From Anniella stebbinsi (Eukaryota > Chordata > Lepidosauria > Squamata > Anniellidae), in contig JARDYH010000001.1 in assembly GCA_029215795.1 (NCBI GenBank), positions 395,969,154-396,033,153 of the forward strand: DNA of 64,000 nt, in the 5' to 3' direction. Position 1 is the first letter of the stretch; each line of letters starts with the position of its first letter. The notes below the pieces were generated by a model that ran no database searches, was not told the origin of the DNA, and saw only the letters and a program-made list of their open reading frames with translations. The translations under genes were made by a program, and so were the position numbers. Below are positions 23,891 to 36,080 of the stretch, in pieces.

Positions 23891-23904
23891 TGAAAAAAAA
23901 TGTT

Positions 23905-23975
23905 TTGTCGTGTGTGGGGAGTACCCCCTAGTACCCCCCACCATTGACTATCGTGTCGTCCGAATTGAGTCAATG
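23905..23975. mobile_element. Fragment of 'GTCGTCCGAA' foldback family
   Basis: Contains 'ggggagtaccccctagtacc' and the terminal arm 'gactatcgtgtcgtccgaat'. Both words recur in the copy at 58406-58627, and the arm matches the ends of the copy at 36081-36587. Only one end is preserved. Confidence 0.5.
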
Positions 23976-25070
23976 TCTAAGTAGCATTTTATTGAACTTG
24001 GCCTCACTACTATAACATGATCAACACCATCCTACAGTTAGAGTTTGTGTACACCTTTAGGTTCAGATAGGCAAATAGCATAGTAGTGCTGCAGTAGCAT
24101 TACATGGGGGAAATGACGTGGGCAGGATCAGATCGTGTTGCGCTTGAGTTTGCCTAAATAGCTCTTGAATACCCTAATAAAGGCTGTAAAATTCCTATTT
24201 GCATCTGTTGGATATGAAAAATAAACTGCCTTTTCATTGGCGTCATCTCTTTCAAATAAACATATTAAAAGTGGAGAGTATATTAGATTGTGGGAAAACT
24301 AAATTAAAGTTAAATTCAGTCATTACATTTTTGAACCTTTTGAATTATATTTTTAAATTAAAGAGATAATTTGATGGAATGCATAACATAGTATCCAAAC
24401 TATTTAATCTTAGCTTTTAAAAAATGTGTAAAAATTACAAAATTTAAATGGTTTTCATGACCCTTGAGTGTAAATTGACCTCTTTCTGGCACTGGTCCCA
24501 ACTTAAAAGAATGTGTCACTCCTCTGTGCCAAACTTTCAAAACAGGTATTACTTTACACTTTAATTAACTGCATACATCTTGAAAAGGAAATAAACTAGT
24601 AGGCTTTTTCCACCATGGGCACATAAAGCCTTGCTTCACAGAAGAGAGCACTTAAGCAGGAACAAGGAAGCTTGTGTGAAGTGAGCTAAGATTGTATACT
24701 TTAGGGGGGGGGAGTCTGATCTTGGTGTGTAGCTCTTGGCAGTTTCAAACAAAACAGTCAGTGTTCTTATAGTTTAGAAAAAAAATACTGAAAACAGATT
24801 TCTAAAAATCTATTGAGTGAAATGGCTGCATATGTTATTCTTTGAAAACTGTCTTTCTTTTGTTAGCAGACCTTTCCCCTAATATTTCTGTGGACTTTCT
24901 CTTAATCATTTATAGTCTTCAGATTTTGAGGTTAGCGCTGTGGAATCTGGCATAATTTGAAATGCAAATGTTTAAAAGATTAACTCTGCAATCTCATACG
25001 TATCTACTCAGGAGTGAGTCCTGTTGATCAGGTTCGGATGAGCTGTACCACCAATGGGCATCAAATAAAA
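23976..25070. other. Intron 1 stretch, nothing recognised
   Basis: AT-rich. About 24985-25030 carries a worn phrase (gcaatctcatacgtatctact) shared with other places in the window; otherwise unassigned. Confidence 0.45.
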
Positions 25071-25074
25071 TATG

Positions 25075-25200
25075 CAATCCCCACTCAGCGGGTTGTCATG
25101 TTGTGTGAACCCGAGGGTTATGTGAGCATTATTTAGTCCTCGGATAAACCATGCTCACCAGGTTTGCACAACATAACCCCTGAGCAGGGGTTGCATATTC
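25075..25200. mobile_element. Foldback element (MITE-like)
   Basis: The left arm 'atgcaatccccactcagcgg' pairs with the right arm 'ctgagcaggggttgcat'. Inner words (gttgtgtgaacccgagg / cctcgg...tttgcacaac) also pair, so the unit can fold into one long imperfect hairpin. No coding capacity. Confidence 0.6.
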
Positions 25201-25542
25201 AAAATGGCAGCCACACGTGCCCTGCACTGGTGTGCTGTGCGTACAGCTCCTGGGGGTTCAGTGGATCTTACTCCCAGCCTCAATTAGGATGTGTGTTTTC
25301 TTTAATGGAAAAAAAAATCAAGCAGTTTTTGGGTTCTTGTAACAAGGTGGGAATGGAGAATAGAAATGTGAGGCACTTACAGAGCTACTTTATTGAACAA
25401 TTAGCTTCACTGTTGTTTTTTTATATATATAATTTAATTTAGTTTTCAACATATAATACATAAAATAAACACAATACATAAACAAACCCTCAACATCCCC
25501 CCTGTGCTCCCCTACCCTTGACACCTTCCTTGCTCTGTTATA

Positions 25543-28500
25543 TTATACATTTTTCCAAAATTGCAGTGATTCTTTTGAAGGTGTACAACCTCTCCCCTTT
25601 ACTAAAACATATTCTATAAATGATCCCCAATACTTTCAAAATCATTCTTTTTGGATAATCCCATCCTAACTTTAATTTTACATGTTAATCTCTCATTAAT
25701 TGCAATATCCCACACTCCTTTGTACCATTCTTCTATACTATAATTCCCTTGTATTTTCCAACTTTTAGCTATCATTAATCTAGCCGGTGTCAGGAGGTTG
25801 TTTATCAATTCTCTTATATTATTATTCCCATATTCTTTATCAAACATCCCCAATAAAGCTATATTTGGACTTGCTTCCACTTTCTTACCCAGTATTTCAC
25901 TTATTTCTTTAAAAACTCTTTTCCAAATTTTTTTTACATACTCACATGTCCACCACATATGGAAATAAGTCCCCACTTCCTGACAACCCTTCCAGCATAG
26001 CTTTGACATTTTCTTATCTATCTGATGTAATCTTAGAGGAGTGAGATACCATCTCCAGATTATTTTATAATGATTTTCTTTTATCCTTATTGATAACAAC
26101 TTTAAAGTTCTTAGTTCCCATATCTTCCCCCATCTATCCCCAATGATTTGAATTTTTAAATCTTCTTCCCAGATTGTTTTCAAAATTTCTTGTGACTCTC
26201 CCTCCTCTAACAATATATTATATATTTCACTTATTATACCTTTTTTACTTTTATTTTCCCCCTCCTTCTCTCTTGACTCAATTAGCTTTTCAAATCTTGT
26301 TTCCTTTCTACAATCCTTATTTTTCTTTTTCCATTTCTGTGTCCATTGTTCCAATTGTAAACACTTAAACCATATTTTTTTTTGCCCTCTTAGAACTTAC
26401 TCTATTTGCTTTTTATTAACCAGTCTCTTTAGCCAGTCTTTCACTTTAATTATTTTTTTTCCCCTCAGTGGCCCTTCCAATTCTCTTCTCAAATTACCTG
26501 GGAAGTTTTCCAATAAAACAACTGGGGTTAGAGGAGAAATTCCTGGTATTAATTTCTTTTTATACCTTCCCCAAATTTCTATGATATTCCTTAGGATGGG
26601 ATTTTCCATCTCCTTCAGTTGATTCTTTTGTATTTTACTAAAAAAAATATTTTGTAACTCTAACTCTATTTCTCCTGTCTGTGTCTTTAACCATTCTAAA
26701 TCCTCTTTCCCTACTATACTATTTATAACGTATCTTAGTTGGTTAGCTATATAATACATCTTTATATTCGGGAGTCCCAACCCTCCTTTCCTTTGAATCT
26801 TATACCATTTAGTTTTATTAATTCTTGCTTTTCTATCTCCGTTACAATAATTATTTATCATACTTTGCCAACTTCTTAATTCTACTTCTGTTATTTTGAT
26901 TGGTAACATTCTAAACAAAAAAATTAATCTTTGGTAATATTTTCATTTTAATAACCGCTATTCTACCAAACCATGAATACTTTAATTTCCTATAAGCCTC
27001 TAACTTCTTCATTATCTGTTTTTTTAAACTACTAAAATTTATTTTCTCTAACTTTTCTAAATCTTTCGTAATATAAACTCCTAAATAGCGCACTATATTT
27101 TTAACCTTCAGATTAAGTTTTAAACTACACTCATCCCTTTCTTCTTTATCATAATTAAATAACATCATTTCTGATTTCCCCCAATTTACCTGTAACCCTG
27201 TATTCTCTCCAAATTCTCTCAAATGTTGTTTTATTTCTTCTATACTTCCCCTCAGATTTTCTAGTGTCAATAAAGTATCATCCGCAAACATATTAATTTT
27301 TATTTTATCCTCCCCTCCTATTCCTTTCAATCTCTCGTCCTCCCTAATAACATTTGCCAATATTTCTATAACAATTGCAAATAATATTGGGGAGAGAGGA
27401 CACCCTTGTCTTGTTCCTCGGGCTAAGGTAATTTGTTGTGTTAAACCGTCATTTACCATTACTTCCCGCCTTATTGTTTGCATAAAGCTGATTAATCACT
27501 CCCATGAACCTTTCTCCAAAACCAAATATCTTTATAATAGTTTTTAGCGTCGGCCATTCCACGCAATCAAAGGCTTTAAAAATATCTAAAGCTATCAGCC
27601 CTGCTTTTAAATTCCTTCTTTTAATAGTATTTATTATATTCAATACCCTCCCTATTAAATTTGGCATTTGCTTCTCTGGAATAAATCCACATTGATCCTT
27701 TTTTATATACTTATTTATAAAGGTATTCAATCTTGTTGCCATGATTGCTGTAAATATTTTAGAATCTTGATTAATTAAAGAAATAGGTCTATATGATGAT
27801 GGTTCCGTTAAATCCTTATCTGGTTTCGGGATTAATATTATCAACAAATGTTCCCACGATGGCGGGGTCTTCTCTCCCTTTATTATATTATTATACAATT
27901 TTTCCATTTTTGGTAGTAAAAGTTCTTTAAATATCTTATAATATTCCGGCCCCAGCCCATCAACTCCTGGAGATTTCCCTCCTTTCAATTTGTCAATAAT
28001 TCCCTCTATTTCTTTTTCTGTCACTAATGCTTCCATATAATCCCTATCCTTATCTTGTAATCTTATCTTCCAATTTTTCCCTATATATTCCTGTATTCTT
28101 GTTTGTGGGCCTGCTTTTGATGTATACAATTCCTGATAAAAATCTTCAATTTTTTTAAATTTACCCTTCATTAAATTACAGCTTTTCTCTGTTTTATCTT
28201 TAATTGTCCCTATTATATTTTTTCCTTCTTTGATTGCGTGGACCTTGCTAGCATTTTAGAATTTCTGTTGCTATATTCAAAAAAATTCCTTTTCAAATAT
28301 ATTAATTCTTTTTGAACTCTCTCTATGTCCTTTCCCTCAAGTTCTTTCTTTTTTGCTTGGAGTTGAGCATATATATGCATATCCTTGTTAGTTCTAAATT
28401 GTTCCTCTAATTCCTTAATCTCCTCATCGATCTTTTTACTATGTGCATCTTGTTGTCTTTTTAATTTACACGATTCTCTAATACATATCCCTCTTACTAC

Positions 28501-29357
28501 TGCTTTCATTGTGTCCCAAACTATCCCCTGCGAGTTTACCCCTGTTTCATTTATTTCCCATATAGTCTGAATTGCCTTTTTCATTTTTTCCACAATGTTT
28601 TTATAACTTAAAATTTTAATATCTAATCTCCACCTTTTTGCTTCCCTGTAATCTTTCTTTATTTTAATATCCATGCTCATTAATGCGTGATCTGAGACCT
28701 TAATCTTAGAATCCATAATCTTAGAAAGCATATTCTTTGAAACAAATATATAATCAATCCTGGAGAAACTCTTGTATTTCGATGAGTAAAAAGTACATTT
28801 CTTTTCTTCCCCTTTTACTATTCTCCAAACATCCTTTAATTCTTTTTGTTCTATTGCTTTTGCTAAACCCGTTTTCCCGATACCTTTTATAGTATCTTTA
28901 TCTTTCATTTTATCCATCACCATATTGAAGTCTCCAGCCATTACAATATTTGCTTTCTCTACATTCCCCATATTACTAAGCACTTTATCATAAAAATCCA
29001 TTTGTTTTTCATTTGGAGCATATACATTAACCAATACATATTTTTCCTCCCCCAAGAAACAGTGTAAAATAATAAATCTTCCCCACACATCCTTTACCTC
29101 TTTGACCACATTAAGTGCACATTTTTTTAGAGATTATTATCACAACACCTCTTGCTTTAGAAGTCCCATATGCTTTCTCATATACACCCAAGTTCCTCAT
29201 TTTAAGTTCATTTCTACCATCTTCTTTTTGATGTGTTTCTTGTAAAAAATATTATATCAGCTTTTCTTTTATTCAACAACCCTTCAATCCTCTTTCTTTT
29301 AATAACACTACCCAGCCCATTAACATTTAAAGTTATCAATCTTACTTTATTTTCCAT
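25543..29357 (-). pseudogene. L1 ORF2 (endonuclease and reverse transcriptase), broken
   Basis: ATG at 29357-29355; the intended stop is at about 25543. Domains in order: an APE-type endonuclease (VNVYAPN, MAGDFNMV, FSRIDYIFVS, SDHALM); a lysine/glutamate-rich linker; the RT (SPGVDGLGPEYYK, LIPKPDKD, SYRPISLINQDSKIF, FKAFDCVEW, GTRQGCPLSP, MFADDTLL); a C-terminal cysteine region (CWKGCQEVGTYFHMWWTCE). Breaks seen on the minus strand: one-base shifts at about 29250 and 29115 in the endonuclease, about 28225 (A-run) in the linker, about 27470 before the RT palm, about 26920 (T-run) and about 25620 near the end. There is also an in-frame TAA at about 26397. Several breaks fall in homopolymers. 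The catalytic residues themselves look intact. Confidence 0.9.
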
Positions 29358-29696
29358 ATCTCCATTTTTAATTTTTTCTGTAGGTCTCCTAATGTGTCAC
29401 AATTACCCCCCTTCCCTCCCCCCACATATAACCCCCATTTCCCCCCCTTCAACCCCGGGTTTCCCCGGGCAGTGGCTCCCCTCTTCCTCTTCTTAGGACC
29501 CTTCAGGGGAGGGGGAGATGGCAAACATCCCACATGGAACCAAAGCAGAATTCCCCCTCCCTTTGCTCTTCTTACTATCCCTCTTTAATCCATTTCTCAG
29601 TCACAAACTGCTTCCTCCTGCTGCCCCTTCTTCTTCTCTTTCTTGTTCTTTCTCCATCAGGCCCAGGCTCCGCAGAAGATCCATTCCTTGCTTACA

Positions 29697-30613
29697 CTAT
29701 GTTATTCTGTGTTGTTTCCCCTTGTACATAAATCTCAGGAATACTGGATATCCCCAGCTATAAACAATTGAATTCTTCCGCAGGGTAGTTGTACACAGCT
29801 TCACACTCTTTCTCCATTGAATTGTTTGAAAACATAGATCGTTGTAGATCTGTATCTGTGAAGATTGGAACATCAATTGCCCAGCACATCTGATGGCTTG
29901 CATCAATTTTTCTTTTTTGTAAAAACTGGCAAATCTTACTATTATGTCCCTTGGGACCATTCCACTCCTTTTAGGTCCAACTCTGTGGATCCTTTCAATA
30001 TCTTGTTCAGCCCATATCATTTGAGGATCCATCTCCTTAATCCATTGCATTAGCTTGTCTTTCAAAATCTTTGAGTTTTCTCCCTGCTGTTCCTGGAAGA
30101 ATCTGATGTGTATATTCATTCTTCTGTCTCTATCTTCCATAGAAATTAAACGTAAGTCCATTTCTTGTAAAATTATTTCTTGCTTTTTTATCTTATCTTT
30201 GTTCTGATCTGATTGCTGCTCCAAAGATACAGATTTGTCATTAATCATTTGAAGACCACTTTGTAATTCCGTTGAGAAATCTGGATCTTCTTAACCTCCT
30301 GCATGAGCTCCTGCTTCTGTTTATTTATCATGTCTTGAATGCTAGCCAGTAAAGCTTCAGAGGACATTGGCTCTGTTTGTGGTTTCATTATCTTAGGAAC
30401 TGCTCCTGGCTTAGCTCCATTTTTATGATTCCCACTTCCGGTTGCCGGCGGACCCATTTTCCCATTCGTCATGACTGCTTCTAAATTTTCTGATTTTTTT
30501 CTAGTCAGATGACACCAACTCTTGTTGGAGGGGTGTGCTTTAGCTCTCGTCCACTTTGGTGGCAAGATTTTCTTACTTCTCCCCCTTCTGCTGCTCATCT
30601 GGCATCCAGCCAA
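29697..30613 (-). pseudogene. L1 ORF1 (RNA-binding chaperone), one frameshift
   Basis: Starts near 30613. The N-terminal part is basic and rich in Lys/Ser; then come a coiled-coil-like region (SIQDMINKQKQELMQEVKK, LEQQSDQNKDKIKKQEI) and an RRM-like part beginning RDRRMNIHIRFF, then a C-terminal domain with RVGPKRSGMVPRDIIVRF. This is the usual layout of the L1 ORF1 protein, which trimerises, coats the element RNA and is required in cis for retrotransposition. A one-base change near 30285 shifts the frame: the first part ends at about 30245 and the second open part runs 30248-29697. ORF1 lies about 340 bases upstream of ORF2, as expected. Confidence 0.85.
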
Positions 30614-31005
30614 CGGTTGCGGCGTTCGCTCTTTCTGCTACCTCTTGTTTAGATCATTGCTAATTAGTTAATAATGTCCAGTATTCTCCGTAAGTACAAA
30701 TTATTCTTTGCTTTTGTTTGAAGTTGTATCAACAAAGATACGCGCAGTCTGCTGTTTCAGTCCCAGCTTGGCTGCTCTCCCAAGTTCGTTAAGATATAAG
30801 ACTGCCGGTTTATCTACAACTTTGCAGTTATCTTCCCTTTATTCTGTAATGATAACCATAATAAACATTGCTTTTCACTTATAGTTTGAAGATCTTATAA
30901 TTGGGATATTGTTCTTTTGAGTTTTTCTCACACGGGAGGAGAAATGATCCCGATCTGTTTACTGCATACCGGAAGTCCCGCCCCCCCAATTAGCTTCGCT
31001 GTTGT

Positions 31006-33490
31006 CATTAAGAGGCAGGGAGTTGTAGTGTCCAGCCTACCTGGCAAGTAGAACTGGGAGGAAATATAGTGTTGCAAATCAAGATAATGCAGGTCAATAC
31101 TTGCGGCCCTTAAATGCAGCTGTTCGGCACCTCAGTTGAGGACTAGTTTGGGTGCTCCAAAGACCAAGGATTTAAAGAGCCCCTCTCCAAATTGTTTTGT
31201 GGTCTTCCCACACCTCTTTACTTCTCTTAAGTGCTGTATAGTGGATAGATATTTGAGTAGGATCACGGAGAATTGGGTTTAAATTACCACTGAGCCATGA
31301 AGTTCATTAAGTGACTACAGACATGTCACTATCTCTTAGTCTTGTGTATCCCTATAGGAATGTTGTGAGGATACAATGGGTCAGGGTCATGTATGCTACC
31401 CTGAGCTCCTTGGAGGACAGCTGGACTAAAACTGTTTAATAAAGAAAAATAACAATAATAATCCAAAATCCTTACCTTATGCACAGCTCATGAGCTTGAT
31501 GGCTTCCTTGCTAAACCAAAGCTTTAGTCAGCCTCCTTTTGTGCCTCCAAGCCAAATGTAATTGCCTCTTGCAGACAAGTGGGTTCTATTGTCCCTGTAA
31601 CACACGACCACACACAACTGGTAAACGGTATTTCTAACTATTTATTATTTCTAACTATTAATATTACCTGGCTATCCAGGGAGAGCCTCAGGTTCAGGAG
31701 CACTGTGAATTGTATACTTGATCCTTCAGAGGATTGCAACCTCATCTAGTACACACGCCTCCACCCAGATCAACAGAAACCCCAGACAACTTGTATTGAT
31801 TAAATTTGTTTGTCTCCGTCCATCCCGGACAGACTTAGGGTTTCTGCTGCATTTCTAGGATCAGAAGATGGAAATGCAAGGTAGAACTGTGAAGTTATCA
31901 CCATCGTGTTGACACTACAGCCCCAAATTCCCAGATGATTTCCCCAGCAGTTTCATATACCTGTTGGAAAGCATGGGATATAAGGTGGATACCTGTGGTA
32001 CCCTGCATGCAAAAGGCTACAGGGTGGAACAGCAGTTTCTGAGCAATACCTTCTGTAAATTACTCTCCAGGACTGGAGCCGCTGAAAAACATTGAGTTTC
32101 AGCCCCATTCCGGCAAAGCTGCCCAGAAGGAGTCAATAGTTTGCACTCTTGAGCACACTTCCTAGGAAGTATGCCTAATTGAATTCGTTGGGACTTGCTG
32201 CTTAGCCAGCATGATTACGATTTGACTGTGGGATTGAAAATATTTTTTTCTGGGAAATTGGTAGCTAAATGAAACCAACCTAACATACCTTATTTATGGA
32301 AAAGTGCATTGAAGATTTAAATTAAGTAACAAAATGTCTAAATTGGGGGCAACAAAATAAATACAGGCAGAATTGGTCAAAAATGGGAATTGCTAATTAT
32401 TTTTCCTGTGACTTCCTCTGCCTCTACTCTATATTGCCTCTAGTGTTAAATATGCAGTCTGGGTTTTATCTCCAATTGTTCTCTCGTTTAATTTTATATC
32501 TGCTCCTTCTTCCTCAGTGCTTCTTAATACCATTTATACTTCCTTCAAGTGCTGTTAGAACTTCTTGGGCCTGAAAAGCAGATGATAAATCCTCTTACTA
32601 AAATCACATTAAAGACTAGTATCAGGAACAGAATCAATTAAGTTTCTGCATGGTTTCTGAATCACTATGCTAGATTTTTTTTTTGTCTTCACTGTTGGTT
32701 TTCCCCAGCGAACTTCCTTGGTGTTTCTCTTTGGCATAAATTTCCTGGTGGAAACTCCTGAGGACCTCTAAAGCAAGGAAGTGAGATTGAGAAATTGGAA
32801 TTTGTTTAGCTCTTGATGGAGGCTGGTCTGTCTTTGCTTTTCTGTAAGCACCCTTTCCTCTAAGATTATTAAACTCTTTAGGAAGCATTGCTGCAGTTAT
32901 TTATTCTGCCTCTCCCTTGCTTGTCTCATGAGCCCACTTCAGGCCTGGGCTTGTTTTCAGTTTTTATGTTTGTACAGAGCAAAGCACATTGCTGGTGCAT
33001 TTAATATGATAGTAGTGTATTTTTTCAATGAAGTAGAAAATAAACAGCTTTATTCAAAAGACTGCCTTGAGCTATCTATTAGTTCTCAAATGAGAATCTT
33101 TCTCTTGCTTAGCTAAGATTGCTATCATTCTAGAATAATCTGTTTGCCAGGAGCAAATGCTTGTGGCAAGGCAGAATACCCAACAGCATTTAGACATATT
33201 TATTGTTCATTTATTTATAACATTTTGCCATGCTCTCCAGCCAAAAAAGAGATCTTAATTTCTCATTGTTGTTGGAGATGGTCTGTTGCATTTCACTATA
33301 CTTTGGAGCAGACAGAAGCTTCTGCTTGTACTGAAGCTCTGTGATATATCTATCCCACATAGAAGAGTTGGGGGGAGGGTAGTTAGCTTTGTTCTGCTGA
33401 GGTTGTGGAGCAGATAGACGCAGCGTGAGGCTTTCGATACTATCAACTGTGGGAGACTGTCTGGGATGGGACTGCGAGGCACTGTTATAT
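31006..33490. other. Intron 1 stretch with one worn SINE
   Basis: No gene. A degraded family A SINE lies at about 31225-31460. A 14-base repeat (atttctaactatt, twice) occurs near 31630-31660. The phrase at 32130-32220 (acttcctaggaagtatgcc...) belongs to an unnamed worn repeat. The remainder is AT-rich. Confidence 0.45.
31225..31460 (+). mobile_element. Degraded tRNA-derived SINE (family A)
   Basis: Shares with the copy at 1150 the order 'gtatagtgg...gatc.cgga.aattgggtt', 'gtcac', 'ttgtgaggatacaa', 'ctgagctccttggaggac', ending in an AAT-rich tail. Box elements are mutated, so this is an old copy. Confidence 0.6.
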
Positions 33491-33499
33491 AGTAACTCC

Positions 33500-34740
33500 A
33501 GTTCTTCTTGAAGGTGCTATCTTAGCAGGTGATGTTGGAAAATTCCTGTTCGATGCTGTGGCTGTTGGCCTATGGTGTCCCTCAGGGTTCCATCATTCCC
33601 AGTGCTATTTAACATATACATGAAACCACTGGGAGAGATTGTTTGGAGTTTTAGGGTTCGATGCCACCAGTATCTGATAACACCCAATTTTTGTGAACTG
33701 CCCAGAGAGCTTCGGCTATTGGGCGGTATATAAATGTAATAAATAAATAAATAAACAAACTCTATCTCTCATTTCCATACAAATCCAATGAAGCTGCTTT
33801 GCTTCTAAATCAGTGCCTGATGTTGGTAATAGACGGGAAGAGGGCTAACAAATTGAAGCTTAATCCAGACAAGACAGAGGTGCTTCTTGTTAGTTGACAG
33901 GCAGATCTGGGAGTAGAGATTCCAACCTGTGCTGGATGGGGTTACCCTCCCCCTGAAGACACAGGCTTGCAGTTTGGGTATACTTCTAGACTCAGCCCTG
34001 AACCTGGATGCTGGTTGGGCATTTGCACAGCTGAGGCTAGTGCGCCATCTGCACCCATTCCTTGAGGTGTCTCATCTGGCCATGGTCACACATGCCTTAG
34101 TTACATCCTGTTTGGTCTACTGTAATAAACTCTATGGGGGATTGCCTTTGAAAACTGTTGAGAAATGTCAGCTGGTCCAGAATGCTGCGGCCAGGCTGTT
34201 GACCAGGCTAGTTACAGAGACACATGACTGCTTGTTTACAACAGCTTCACTGGCTTTTGGTCTATTTCTGGACAGAATTTAAAGTGCTGGTTATTAACTT
34301 GAAAACCCTATATGGTTTGGGACCAGGCTACCTGAAAGACCTTCTTCTCACATCCGAACCTGCCTGGGTCTTAAGATTTTCAGAGAGGCCCATCTTTCAA
34401 GAACACTGCCTTCAGAGACACATTTGGTGTTGTTGTGAGTGAGGGCTTTCTCAGTGGCTTCTCCCAGATTGTGGAACTCACTGCCAAGGGAGGCTGAGTT
34501 TGCTCCCTTTCTGCTGTCCTCCTGTTGGCACGCAAAGCCCGCTTTATTCAAGAAAGCCTTTGGCATGTAAATGGGTCTGTTGGGTTGGATGCTGTTTTTA
34601 ATCTGTTATTGTTGTATTTTTAATTGTGTTTCAATGCATTTATTTATTATTGTTTTATTTATGATTGTAAATTCCCTTGAGTACCATTTTTCTTAGTAGA
34701 AAGGTGGAGAGCAAATCAAATCAATCAATCAATCAATCAG
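33500..34740 (+). mobile_element. L2-type LINE 3' part, degraded
   Basis: Conceptual translation in shifting frames follows the L2 ORF2 C-terminal half: around 33570 a GVPQGS-like RT motif and LFNIYMKPLGE; 33640-33670 RVRCHQY; then 33845-33890 KLNPDKTEVLLVS; 33929-34282 LGILLDSALNL, LVRHLHPFL, THALVTSCLVYCNKLYGGLP, QLVQNAAARLLT; about 34275-34345 FKVLVINLKTLYGLGPGYLKDLL. The 3' UTR ends in a (CAAT)n repeat (34716-34739). The catalytic YADD region has been interrupted by a short L2/SINE tail insertion at about 33690-33755. Frame changes and stops make it inactive. Confidence 0.82.
33690..33758 (+). mobile_element. L2/SINE 3'-tail inserted in the L2 fragment
   Basis: The stretch 'gtgaactgcccagagagctt' to the (AAAT)n run matches the 3' terminal segment shared by L2 LINEs and their dependent SINEs (compare 14850-14900 minus, 34755-34820 plus and 59897-59958 plus). 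It sits in the middle of the L2 RT catalytic region and so is a later, heavily truncated insertion. Confidence 0.65.
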
Positions 34741-34754
34741 TAAATGCTAACTTA

Positions 34755-34822
34755 ATTTTTGTGAACTGCCCAGAAAGTTTTGGCTATGAGGTGGTATAGA
34801 AATATAATAAATGAATGAACTT
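34755..34822 (+). mobile_element. L2/SINE 3'-tail scrap
   Basis: The segment 'tgaactgcccagaaagtttt' to 'aatataataaatgaatgaa' is the same 3' terminal segment as at 33690, more diverged, directly after the larger L2 fragment. Confidence 0.6.
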
Positions 34823-36080
34823 CCTCCTGCTCTGAAGGCCAGTGCTGTTTGGGGACCCCTCCCCATCCCAAGTTCTTGGGCATGTATCGAGGCTGTAAGG
34901 AAGGGAAAGAGTTAGTGTGAGTACAAATAATGGCTGGCTACTGATCCAAGCCAAAACTTGCGGACCCTTGTTCTGTAAACATTAATTCATCAAAAGAAAA
35001 AAAAATCCAATTCATATCACCATAGTACCTTTATGAGGCAAACTCAAAGGCCACAAAATACTGTGCTAGCTTTTGAGTTCTCTAGAACATGAATAAAAAA
35101 AATTGAAAGCCAGGGAGGGAAGCTTGAGGGGGAAGACCTCCTGTGAGTAGAGGTTTCCCTTTGTTTCGTGCCTTTATGGAACATCACATAATAGTCTGGT
35201 GGTGATTTACAATGCTAACCTCTCAGACTGTGTATTTTGTAGGTTCCTCCCCTTTCTGGTATATTGTGTTGGCTTTCCACCAGGCCTCATAGTTTGAGAA
35301 CTACTGCCTCAGGGGATCTTCCATTTTATATCCTAGGTGTAAAATGCTCAAAACCTTTGAAACATGGATCTAATTAACGTATATGATCCTTAGAAAACCA
35401 ATGCCTTTATATTGGTCACATACTTAAAATATTCTGATGACTTGTAATAGAAGCAATTTCAGGTTTCTAGGGCAACTTTCTTATAAAGGGGCAGGACTCA
35501 CACAAAGATGTTTGGGTTCATATACATCCTTCTTCTGTACATGACCAAAAGCATACCAGGGAATTGCTTCCATGGAAAAGCATTCCCTATTTAGAAATAG
35601 CTAAATGGCTATATGACTCCAGAGTGGATTATAAACTGCCATGTAACTGAGCTTTGACATGCCCTAAAAAAGCAAAATCTTTAGTTTAGCATTATCAGTC
35701 AGAAGTATAATATTTTGATATTGGCCTAGTTCTGACATAATGGAAAACTATGGTTCCCAGTTATGTGCATGAAGAGTAGCGAGTCATGGGGTCACACAAT
35801 CCTCCTCCTCTTTCGGCCTCGAACCAAAGTTTCTGATTTTACTTTTGAACCAGTTTTTTTATTATATTGCTTTAGCTTGTAATCCTGGCTTATTCTATAA
35901 CTAGGATTTAAACAAATTGTGGTTCCCTTCGTTCAAATGTAATGGGAAACTAGTTTAAAACCATAAATGGATACTTCTAATCCCCTCCTCCTGGTGAATT
36001 GCTTAGGTATAGATAGATTTGGATTCAGCCAAATACTCAAGCAAACAAATTAACCTCAAAACTTGGATAATCTCTCTTAT
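34823..36080. other. Intron 1 stretch, nothing firmly recognised
   Basis: No gene. Between about 35725 and 35970 the words 'aaaactatggttccc' and 'gggaaactagtttaaaacca' could be ends of a decayed foldback, but pairing is weak. Confidence 0.4.

Larger units (their letters stand above)
25398..31005 (-). mobile_element. Near full-length L1 LINE with 19-bp target duplication
   Basis: The element body is about 25417-30986 (5.57 kb) on the minus strand. It is bracketed by a 19-bp direct repeat 'caattagcttcactgttgt' (25398-25416) and 'caattagcttcgctgttgt' (30987-31005), one mismatch, as made by target-primed reverse transcription. In sense order it has a 5' UTR of about 370 bases (30986-30614) starting ggggggcgggac, then ORF1, a spacer, ORF2, a short 3' UTR, and a weak A-rich tail (aaaaaa next to a TA run, about 25417-25430). 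It is complete in structure but both ORFs carry frameshifts or stops, so it is not autonomous now. Confidence 0.92.

Noticed and set aside
27504..27695. Plus-strand frame inside the 25-31 kb element
   Set aside because: It is the reverse side of the minus-strand L1 reverse transcriptase.
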